64,000 bases of DNA from Spodoptera frugiperda (taxonomy: Eukaryota; Arthropoda; Insecta; Lepidoptera; Noctuidae). Position 1 is the first letter of the stretch; the number at the start of each line of letters is the position of its first letter. Positions 1 through 11,200 of the stretch are shown in pieces. The stretch spans positions 8,845,774 through 8,909,773 of the forward strand of contig NC_064219.1 in NCBI RefSeq assembly GCF_023101765.2, written 5' to 3'. Both the position numbers and the translations under genes were made by a program. Under the pieces are notes generated by a model. That model was given only the letters and a program-made list of their open reading frames with translations, did not search any database and was not told the DNA's origin.

Positions 1-2394
1 TATCAGCTACTTATTATTACCAAGCAGACACTTTACTAATCACACACGAATAATAATAAAAGCAAAGTTTGGTTAACTAAACGATATGAGAAGTAAATGG
101 GGTGTGCTATAACTCGACAGATGTGCCGTTTTGACTAGTTCTCGTAGCAAGCGCTTGAAAGTTTAGTCGGTTCCCAAATTGCAACAATATAAAATTAAAG
201 GATATGTCAATAACCCAGATTGCGATTGGCTATAAAATCATTATTGGCATTAATAAGTTAAATGAATAAAAGAGACAAAGGAGGGGAAAACGGTAAAACA
301 AGCGAATTTAATTCCGTCGCCAATACGAGATGAGAGCGGTGTGGGGTAAAAAGTGGAAACGCGATTGTTTCACTCTCCACCAAGAGCTATGGGATAGTAG
401 TGCGTCGCTCTTCTAGTTTACAGGAACATCGATGACGCTATTAATACGAATTAAGTCTGATTATAACACCAACCACACGTCTGACTAGAATTTTAAGCCC
501 ATTTTCATAGAATATATAGCTAAATCATAGAAGATTTCTACAATCAGGAAGTGATGTATAGAATTTGGTTCTATCAAAAATATAATATGTATTATATAAA
601 CTTAACACATACTATGTAAAAATACAAAATCGCATAACCTTGACTAACGCAAGTAAAACATGTAGATCAATTGACATACTGTTTTTCATCGATATGACAG
701 AGTGTTGCTGACACAGATACACATCACTAGAGCGTCGCGACGGCGAGGGCCCGCCATTTACCGCGACGCCCCGGCCCCGGGGCGGCCGCCGAATTGCGGG
801 GGATTTACTTTATGATAATTATTTCGATTGCGATCGTGAGGAAAGAGCCAGGGCGCACTCGACTCGATCTTGAGACGCCCGATGCGAGAAGCCCGTAAAA
901 ATCACAGCTTTACACCAAACCACTTTTTACTGGCAAGTAATTTGCACCATGATTGGTTGAAATTAGATAGCCATAATTTTCAAAGAGATCCCATTATGAA
1001 GCTTTTAGAGGATTGTTTCAATTAATAACAAAGCTTCTTTACTATATACTGCCTTCAAATTTTGTTTAGACAACGCATATGTGGTAGATTTATTTTGAAC
1101 TAGACAGGCATTCAAACAAAGGCATGTGAATGTGGAGCATAAGCGATAAATGTAAACCAGATTTTTTAGATATTTTTCAAGTCCGACTAGAGAGTTTACT
1201 GCAAATCTTGATTTGTAATCCAATCTTAGGGTGATTCCAAACAAAGTGAATAGACCTAGTCTTAAGTTCGACGTGAAGCATAATAGTGTACTCTACGATA
1301 TTATGGTACTTGTGCATTTTGTCATAACATTCCTAGAAGTAAATGGAATGCGGAATGACGACAGACAACATGCGAGTCGCATGAATACAAAACAGTTATG
1401 ATAGTTATGTTCATCAGAGTAACAGTAACGTTTTTAGGTAAATTTTAATACAGCGCTTCGCTCTAGCCTCATTGAACTCCTATTTTTTGATATTTTTCAA
1501 CATTGAAATTAAAACTCCGGTTAGGAGAAATGACTTTGTTGAAGAAGAAGGAACAACCTGCTTCAGGCTTTTTGGGCATTTTGGAATCTGAAGAGAAAAT
1601 TGGTTGTATCGAGTACTTGATGTTCCGAACAAAAACATTATAGTCTGTTTTCATAGGGTTACATTAAATATACACCCTGTCGCTAACTTAAGTTACTTCA
1701 CTTTTGGCAAAATACACAAATAAAGTATTCAAAATAACTTCTCGTATAGAGTTTCTGCTTTCATCAGGAAATTGGGTTTAGTTTTGTGATTCAACTGAAA
1801 AGGTTCAACTACTTGTAATATATTGATGCAAGTAGTTTGTCATACATATTTAATAAGGGCGTGTGGGTACCGTGGTCAAAAACTGTTCGTGGGTCACTTA
1901 CTCCCTAGCTGACACTTCAACAAAGGTTGCATAGAAAAGTTCAGCTTTCGAAGTCTTGTATATGAATATGTACGAGCAAAGTTAGGAGCATAAGCATGCA
2001 TGCAAAGGAGCTTTGTTAAGTATGTATTTCATGTGGTGTACAAGAACTCATGAATTATCTGTGGTTTTATCTAATCTTCGTGACAAAGTCATTGTGAGTG
2101 AAATATTGTAGAACGGAAATGGATACTACTACATAATATTAAAATATCTTTGTCTAAGTAACATTCGTTTATTCCTTTTAAACGTTTTGTCCGAGTTCGG
2201 TCATATGTAAGTAATTACTACTAGTTTATGGGAGCACACTAATGTGTATAATGTACGGGCCTACTTGATTCTAGTGGTCTGCCTCGTTTGATAGAGTGGA
2301 CCGGACCTGTTTGGCAATTTAATAACATGGGATTATGGATCTACACGCGTCACTACGCAACTAATTAAAGCGTAGGCAAAGAGAAAATGGCAAT

Positions 2395-2640
2395 CTGTGG
2401 AGTCGTCCCCCCGCTAGTGGGGGGGTGTCGGTTACGTGTGCCCCCTTGGGGTGGTCGGGTGTATGGTTTTTCTGCTCGGGCATCCTTTGCTTACTTATTG
2501 ATCCAGTCAAATGTGTGGAGGTGGCGCGGTGGGTGGTACGCCCGACCCCGCGCCCCCCCGATGGGGGTACGTCCAAATAAATCTGCCCGCCCGCGAAACA
2601 CCGCAGTGACAACAGCGGCGGCCGGTAAGATGCGGTCGCA
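2395..2640. other. GC-rich island with C/G-run hairpins
   Basis: The island contains C-run/G-run inverted repeats: ccccccgctagtggggggg near 2408, and a seven-C run followed by gatgggggtacg near 2552. It is sharply GC-rich against an AT-rich background. Overlapping frames on both strands are artefacts of composition. It could form hairpins or G-quadruplex/i-motif structures; function is unknown. Confidence 0.4.
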
Positions 2641-3711
2641 CTGTCTCTATTCTGTAGTTCTGTATACATCAATGCAACTAATGTTCATGCCTGGCGACTT
2701 CCGCCGCTCACTTCGCCTAACAAACATAATAAATGTAAAATGCATTTCATTAAATGATCAAATCGAGAGTTTCTACCTGAACAGAAGCATGCGCAATGGC
2801 TAGCTTAACTTGAGCCGGTATACTATGCTTTCAACGGACATGTGAAAGATGTTTATGTTTAGTAAATGTTGTTCTTAAACCTAAACTGTAATTAAGAAAT
2901 TATTACCTTCCTAAAAAGTCATGGAGCCTAACTTGATAGTCAATAAAATCAAGTAAAGTAAACAAGCAATTTATTTACCTAATTAGGTTTTCAATACATT
3001 GCAAATTGCGAAGTAATTAATTGAAGAACACTTAATAATTTATTGATCTGATCGTGAGCAAATTTCTAAGAATGAATACTAAATAGGAAATAGTTTCTGA
3101 TACCGAACCAATGCGATGATGTGACATTATCTTAGTGGGGCACAGGATGAGATTGTTCATGCACACAGTAGGTATGAAGTTCATACTGACAATGAGTCGC
3201 ACTTACTGGAGACTCACAATAGCAAAATGATAAAGATTTTTCAAAGAATCTTAAGTATCAAGATAATTATGATTGCTATAACCAGAAGTTTATCTAAAGT
3301 GTACCATGTCAAACAAGTTCATGATCATGACCAAACGTTGTTGAGGACAAAACGTATGGACTTTTAGAAGGAACATAAGCGTTTGATCCTACGAAAGTAA
3401 ACTAACTAGGTCATCGACCTCCATGTTTTGGTAGGAAAAGCACAGCGCAGTGAAAGTACAGTCCAAATATTAACTAACAGGTATTACCGAATATTACAAG
3501 AAATCTGAAAATAATTCTGATATTGACTTGGCCGTGCGTGTCGTTTTCGTTAAATAGTACGATTTGACGTGAAATTGCGAAGTCCCGTTAATCATTATCA
3601 ACTACATATTTATTCTAAAATACTACGACAATACCACAGTGTAAAGCGTAGGCAAAAACTTAGCATACATATACTTTTCATGTGTCTATTTTATTTATAA
3701 TACTAAGAAAA

Positions 3712-3862
3712 AGGGTATCATTGTCAGTTTGTTTGCATCGATTAGGCTCCAAAACTACCGAACCGTTTTTAATTTTTACCATTAGGAAGTTTATTTGCTT
3801 TGCTTAGGGACCAACTCAATAAAAAATTGCACGAGGGTGAAGCCGCAGGCGTAAGGCTAGTG
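3712..3862 (+). repeat. RTE/LINE-type 3' tail fragment
   Basis: The text (ccaaaactaccgaaccgttt, then ggtgaagccgcaggcgtaa and ggctagtg) resembles the 3' ends of RTE-like retroelements that are abundant in Lepidoptera. A diverged second copy lies at 38020-38133. The assignment is from memory of the family wording. Confidence 0.5.
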
Positions 3863-5869
3863 TTTTCAAAGTTCGAGCAGCATTAACATGTAGTGAGTCA
3901 AATTTCTTTACGTTCAAGCAAGTAGTAATAATCAGTTAGAATATGGCAATTTTTCATACAAATGATTTGATTGTTTATGTTGTGGTTAACTAGAAGAAAC
4001 GTTCATCCAAAGAATTATGGTCAATGAGGAAGACACTTTCAATTCGGCAACGCGCACCAGTCCGACAATTCTTACCGGCTAGTAACAACGCTACTCCACG
4101 GCATGTTAAGTTTAAGTTACTGGTGCGCCGTTAAAAACCAGTTTTACAAAACAGCGATTAGTAGGAACTTCAAAAACGAGTGAGACGTTGTAGGATATTT
4201 GAATATATTGCACGAGTTGTTAAAGAATAGATAACTACCGTTACTCGAGACCGTCACCAGTTCGTCTGTAATGAGTGTATCACTGAATCCTAAATTCAAA
4301 AACTTTGTGAGGCAAATATTGTTTGTACCGCGTAGCTTCAGAAACTCAGAAATGTAACTAATGAATATTGCATACATACATATATTTGGACCATATACCA
4401 TTTGGACACGAGTGTTGATTTGATCCATGAATCCACGTACGTTTCTATTATAATTTATTAATGAAATCCCCGAGATGTCTGTTTTTTATCGAGTCTATCT
4501 ATTTCGGAATGAATATTGTATCTAACTTGAACTTCAAATTACCGTTACCTGTATGTAATTTCATAGACACAAAACATGCTTATTAATATTGAACACTATA
4601 AAGTATCCTGCCTGCATGTAATTTAGTATAGGCACCATCATTGCTTTTATAATTTTATGTGTTCCAGTTCCTTCCAGATAAACTACGCCCAGAGACGTAT
4701 ACCTATAGCTTACACCCGGATGCCATCGAGATAAGAATATCGACTGAACAAACATGGACAACCAGTCTAAATAAAAAAAAGTCTCGGCAACCGCAAGTTC
4801 ACATACAAATGTGTCCCAAACCGTAGTTTAGTTGTAAGGCTATCGAAGATGAGACACGTTTGTCACAGGACTCACAGGTAGCTTTTTTAATATTTAGCTG
4901 ATCAAAAGAAAAAGGTTTTAATAAAAAAGGTGTGAGGTGGACTACTATGAGTATAGTTAGCAAACTAGCAACAGGTTACTTGTTGACTCGTCTGGCTCCC
5001 GATCTGCCCTAACATGGTGTCGCTACTCAAATGCAAAGCAATGACAGTCCTATTCTTCAACAGTACCCCTGTAACATCAATAAGGATAGTTCAGGTTCCT
5101 GTAGGATAGTATTTCATATTTCTAGACCGGTTATTACCATGGGAGGCAATCTGGCCTTTTTTAACTCTTCCCAGTGCAGGCGTGTTATTTGTCACTTGAT
5201 AAAATACTCTGACCTAGTGAACTTGGCGAGGTGTGGCACTGTGCCATTATAATTTTTAAAAAGCATGCCTTAAGACATCTAGACATCCACGTATGCTACT
5301 CGTTATATGACGCAAAGTTGGTAATTCTAGCTAGCATAACTTAAGTCACAGTAATAACCCAAATTTTAACGATACTTCATCTAGAAACCAGCTTAGGTAA
5401 GTAGTTAGTGCAAGTGGACCTAATACTGAATTGCACAACAATGTTAGTACGTTGATCTGCGCGAGCGCAGTGTTGTTGCAACGTCATTTACTCGTAGTAT
5501 AGTACGGCAAATTCAACCAGTTGATAGTATTGCAGTTTGGTACTAATACATGGACATAGATAGTTCTGGATATCCTAAATATTTATTCAGAATTACAACC
5601 CCGAGTTTAAGATTATAACGTAACTAGGTAAGTAGGCGCTTCACGAAAAGCATAAACTTATAAATAAGATTTTATTAGCCAAGAAGCGATGAAAATGGGA
5701 AACGGCAAATGCAAATGGGATTAATGGTAAGCAGCTAATGGAAAGGATAATTTAATAGAAATTGTGTCAATTTTTTGTTATTAGCAGATGACGCTTGTCG
5801 CGGTCGGTGTGGCAGCGTGAGGCTTGGAGTGGTAATGTGGTAAGAGTGTAATGAGAGGGTCGGTCGGTC

Positions 5870-6330
5870 CTGTGTGGCGCCGCGCGGTGTGGCGCGCGGT
5901 CGGCCGTTGCGGGGCGGGAGGGCGCGCGGAAGGAATGCGTCGTTTTCGCATCGGGAGAAACGAATGCGTTTAAGCGTCGCGGGTATACAATGGCGGCGTG
6001 ACGAGATCCGGTTCGCGGGCAGCGCGGGGGCAGGGGGCGGGGGCTCTAATCGATAGCCGGCGAGCGACGGCCGGGCGACTGCGGCGCATAGGTGACAGCT
6101 CGGGCCCAATCAAATTACCGGCCGTGGAGGAGAACTGCAGTGCCACGCACGCCGGAGAAACACCGCCGCCGCCGCCACCACCCGTGCCGATCCCCGCGTT
6201 CCGCCGCCGAAACTGCACCGACGAGCTCCTATTGTCCGATACACCACCACCTCACATACATTCGTCTATGCAACACATTGACGGATAGTCGTCACTTATC
6301 ACACCGCCCGATACGCGAGACCCACCCCCC
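5870..6330. promoter_or_regulatory. CpG-rich island (possible alternative promoter)
   Basis: This is the strongest GC- and CpG-rich stretch in the left third. It holds a YY1/Pho-like ATGGCGGC at about 5990 and long CCG runs near 6165-6185. Open frames occur in four or more frames with low-complexity translations, so coding is unlikely. In insect genes such islands often mark promoters or Polycomb/trithorax elements; here that is inference only. Confidence 0.3.
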
Positions 6331-8116
6331 TTAACCCCCCACTTTGTACGGCTGCAAATTGTACACGAGCTAGGTAAAATAAGCCATGTGTGAGTTAAAG
6401 TTCTACAGATGATAGTGTAGCGTACAAGCGTCGGAGTTTGTACATATAGATGTAATACATAAAGATTTAACTACAAATTGTAAAAATGAGTGTGACATGC
6501 ATCATCACAATTATCACACATTATGATAACATAACAAAGTTGGTAACCATATTGTCGGATACGTAAATGTCTAAAGTAGTTGGTCTGTACCTGTACTACA
6601 AATCAAAACTAAAACACTTCGTATAACTATAAATTCCACTACCAAGTTCATTTGTAAGAATCACTTCCTAAAGACGGTTTGTATGGGTTCTTTGCTGCCC
6701 AAGGTTTAAGCGCTTACCTCTGGATTTTCCAAGTAAATTATGAGAAACTTTCAGGCCAAGCACGTGTCTAGTCTGGCTGGTAATAAACGGGTTGACCGAT
6801 TATGTAAACCACTGAGAAATTGTTAGCAAACAACAAAATTCAGAATAATATAAACAAAAATTTGAATAAATCGTTTTTAGGTTGAAATTTTCTGTTCAAA
6901 CTAAAGGGGGTCAAGTTCTTTGATTAGACAGTATTAAAATAATAAGTTGCATAAGTAGTGCATTGCATACGTAGACGTTGTTACGGTACGGTTACGGTAT
7001 GCGCAAATCCGACAATGTTCCTGCATCAAATATATCAACGGATGTAGCGTAAACGACACATCTACGAGTTCCACGACTGAGGATTGGTGTACGCGCATCT
7101 AATTATAGGTTATTCCACCCGCGTACCACACAACAGATCCACGTTGTACCATTAACGACCTGTGCACGAATGTCTACCCTGTACCTACACATAGGCAACG
7201 CTTCATATATCACATACGTGGACGGTGTATACAGAGAAATGTGATGTAACCCGTCACGCATACTGAACTCTGTCGACCGCGGTGGTGGACTACACTCGAA
7301 AGATATAAAACGGCAGTAAAAGAAATAGCGAAGTCGCGAACTAAAATCGAAACTTGACATTGGAAAACGGGAATTAAATCAAAGCGCTGCATAAAAAGAT
7401 AACGACACCGTAAAGTTTCCACAGATCGATCGACCGATGTCGGACTCGTTGAAGCTTATTTCGTTGAAGACTGAAATAAATGTCGCTTTTATAGGTAGGT
7501 AATGAAGTGGTCGCCGCAATTAAATCGATGACATCATAGCCTCGATGCGTGGCGTGATGGGAAATAAAAGCACAATTCAATCAACGGGACGGCGACACGT
7601 TGGACAAAATGCTACCATTATATACATGAACATGGACTTCATACTTAGAGCATAATTCCTAATAAACTTAAATATTCACTTGTAATTAAGGTTATGTATG
7701 AATATTTCAGTACCCTAGTGAGCTACATTCTACGTAGTGTGGTTGCAGCTACACTACGAAGATAAGAATTTATAAACCGAGTTCAAACCCATATAGTAGC
7801 AACGTATAGACCAACAAAGAATAACAAGATCTAAGATCTAGTTATTATGCTTTTCGAAATTCAAGCAGTTGAACTTGAAATCAAAAAGAGCGAAGGTTCA
7901 AAGTTGTTTCAACTTTTTACGTCCCTTCGCAGACTCGCGCTAACGGCTATACAAAATGAAAGAGAACATGCTTTACCAGAAGCTGTATTCATTTTCGGGA
8001 TTATATAACCTAAGCCTTTTCTTAAGTCAAATATTAAAGTATACAATAATGGTTGGTTACTTGACCATAACATTTGTGTTTTAAGTATTAGTTAGATTGG
8101 AGAAGATTTGACTCAC

Positions 8117-8224
8117 CTAGCGCAGGGTCGAGAACTGCTTGTGCTGCTTGTTCTTCGCCGACCGGCGTTTTAAGGCATATTTTCTTGAGTTTCATCGCGA
8201 TTGGTGAGTCTTCCGACTGGGCCA
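8117..8224 (-). CDS. MTA1-like: Probable MTA1-like exon 3
   Basis: This is a 108-nt open exon with a good polypyrimidine acceptor (ttttactttgcag) and consensus donor GTGAGT, in the phase needed to continue from exon 2, 16.6 kb upstream on the same strand. It encodes a Lys- and Ala-rich segment containing MKLKKICLKTPVGEEQAAQA. Assignment to MTA1-like rests on position and phase rather than on residue similarity; it could instead belong to another minus-strand transcript. Confidence 0.65.
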
Positions 8225-11200
8225 CTGCAAAGTAAAAGAAGAGTTAATATGGTTACAAGTATTAAATTACATCCAAATCTTGTACAGTAGTTTTGTGAGT
8301 ATCACTTTACCAGTGACTTCATTGACGAAGGTTTTGTTCTTAATTTCGAAGGGCAATAAAGCAATACATAGTTCATGTTATCCGCTAACTTTTTTGGGTG
8401 TCTTATAAGTACATTTTTTGTACTAGGAATAATCATTATTCCATGTCTTGGCTTCCCGAGTGCAAAACGTTACTTGTCGGATGTTAAATTTTCGCTCAGC
8501 CCAAGAGTACTTCAATAACCCGCAATTCAAACCCGCGCCCTCATGCATGAGAAGAGGACGTCTGAAACCTCCGGGCCACAACAACATCTTACATAATTAT
8601 GTCATCTGTGGTAGGTATATCGCCTTCAGAATATCGGATACCAAGTATCTATTGTATTTTGAATTTCATATACACAATGGCATAAATCAGATGTGCGTAA
8701 GTTTTCATTTAATGAACTTTTTGAATGCTTACTATACCACGACACGAATATAGGTTACTCCCTATTTCATCACTACGGGACGAGGGATCGAAACTTATTC
8801 GGACGAAGTAAAACTAAAAATAATGATTAGCACGTTAAATCTCGAATGTTGATTTTGGTTGCCGTTTTTGGTTCTTGGTTGCAGAACCAAAAAAGGCATT
8901 TAATACAGCCAAGGTAATTAGTAATTTAGATACTACCTACCATTTACGAGTATCACAATTCACGTTGTGGTACATAGGTACCCATAAGGTAAATGATTAG
9001 ATATCGTGAGAGGAAACGACACGTCGACACTGAACATTTTATGAAACCTTCAAAGGGAATAAATATTGAAATGATTCTGTTCTTTCGAAAATCATAAGCA
9101 TGGTATTCAATACAACTAAATTCATTGTCAGGTTGGTGAAGTGGTCGACTGCCCAACACAGGGCTCCGACTTCAGTTTGCGAGTCGGGGTAATCGGGTTT
9201 TTAAATATACACACAGGATTTGACAAAAAGTGTATGTTTAAAAGTGGGAGAGCAATGCTTCGCCACGAATGGGCCGGCTCGACCAAAGTGAAATAAATAG
9301 AATTTTGATATAAATGTTTCTTCTATTTCTAGTAGCTGACTGTCGTAGGTATGTTAATGTTATTGCGATCAAAACATATTATAACTGCAAAAACCAAACT
9401 TCCTGTTGACCTCCAAATTACAAAATAATAAATTTTTTATCAACGACTCAAAAACATTTTTCGAAGATTAGTAGTGCCTTTTAACAGACTTCATCGTCCG
9501 TACCAGTTACCGGTTAGCAGATGCCGTGCATTTGAAAGGTAAGGTACACTTTGTCTATGTAAGGATACCCAGCACCGGCTATTTGGAAGCAAGACGCGTA
9601 TGAAAAGGACCTTAATACCTAGTTTTGTTGTATTATTTAGTTCTAACTAATGTAATTCTAAGGTATCGATAGTATTAGGGATGAAATCTGGAACAAGCTA
9701 TTTGGAAGAAGCATATACGATCAAAAGGGAACTAGGTATAAACATATATGTATACTATGGGAGAACGGACAACTGGCGTTAGTCTGAGCTCAGTCTAACG
9801 TCAGTTATGCAGTCAGTTAGTCAGTTATGCATACGTCAGCAACATGGGACAACTCTCTAATAGCAAGGTTAACAAACTGCATCAACACAAGGGAAGATTC
9901 ATCGAAAAAGAAAGAAGAAACTGGGGTAAATGCTGTGGTTGTTTCAAATATGCATATTGTTGCGAAACACCGCAATACGTAGACAAAAACGTCTCAGTAG
10001 GGAAGTAGCAGTTCTCACAGGAAAGCCAAGGATGCGTTAGAGGCGGGCGGCGCGGTTGAAATAAAGTCGAAAATGAATAAACTTAACGGCTTGCTGCTGC
10101 CTGCTTTGATTCTCTCGTAGCCTGTGAGAGTTCATTGTTTTCGACTTTATTCCAAACACTCAACGTTAACAGTCGTCTGGCAGAAAATATCCTTTTTGCG
10201 CTTCACTTCACCAGATAAGTGTCACCCTGGCCAGTATGTGTATAGTGTATAAGAATTCTTAACTTGTAGTTCCTGTTCTTACTACCTAATTTTATAGTTT
10301 GAAATGGAGTGCCTTTCGTTATGTCAAACTGATGCGAATAACATAGTATACCGAAGAATACCATTGATTAAATACGTTGCTTTACCACATTACGTATTCA
10401 AAAATTCGACCGGGCATTGATCGTATGCTTCAATCGACTACAAAACTTGTTTTAAAACTCGTATTAGTCGTACGTATAGGTAGTTACACGGGTAAATTAA
10501 AATTTTCAATATTAATAATTTTCGAAGTGAAAGTTTACTGCTTATTCAAGCGTACAGTATAAGCTCATAAAAGATTAATGAATAATAAGGTGAAAAAAGG
10601 GTCAGTATACACATAATGGCCAATTAAAAGTGTATAGTTAGAATGTGTAACAGTGTGCCAGGGTTCGTCTGCGACCTTGACGGCCTGAGCGTCGGCCACC
10701 GGAGACCGGGACGCCGCGGTCGTCGAGGGCGCGACTCGAGATCCCGGGTAAAGGTGCGTGTACACTGTCGACAACTTTGATATTGCCGTGACCTACGACA
10801 ACTATCGCACGTTCACGTTATACGTTGAAATCGACGTTGTACAATATTTACTTCTAGTTTTTGACGTACGTGACAGCTTTATTAAGAAAAACCTCGACTT
10901 TGACTCTTGCATATGCATAATTTTGTTCGTCATTTTATTTGGTTGACCTTAGGTTTAGTGTTTTGCTAGACATTATATGTATTTATTTAAACCCAAGGTA
11001 GTTTAATAGAGGTCAGAAGATTGTGTTATTCTTCCTAACACCAGAAAATAAACATTTTTAGAATAATAATGACAATCATTAATATTAAATCAATTCATGT
11101 TCAATTAATTCAGTTACAGTTTCAGTTATAAATAACAAAGTGGCATCAATAAAAAGTGTCGCGGCTCGACCTCACGTCATGTGGTGACGTGGTGGGCAGT

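Larger units (their letters stand above)
1..8116. other. Non-coding stretch, probably MTA1-like intron
   Basis: I see no supportable coding exon here. The stretch has GC-rich islands (about 725-800, 2395-2640 and 5870-6330) in AT-rich sequence and an RTE-like repeat tail near 3.7-3.9 kb. Open frames in the GC-rich islands have low-complexity Pro/Arg/Gly translations in several frames at once and no splice support. Confidence 0.5.

Noticed and set aside
2361..2803. Opposed ORFs of 103 and 138 codons
   Set aside because: Product of C/G runs; no conserved motif.
5735..6334. Several overlapping ORFs of 60-124 codons on both strands
   Set aside because: All sit in one CpG-rich island where stops are rare; translations are compositional (Pro, Arg, Gly runs).
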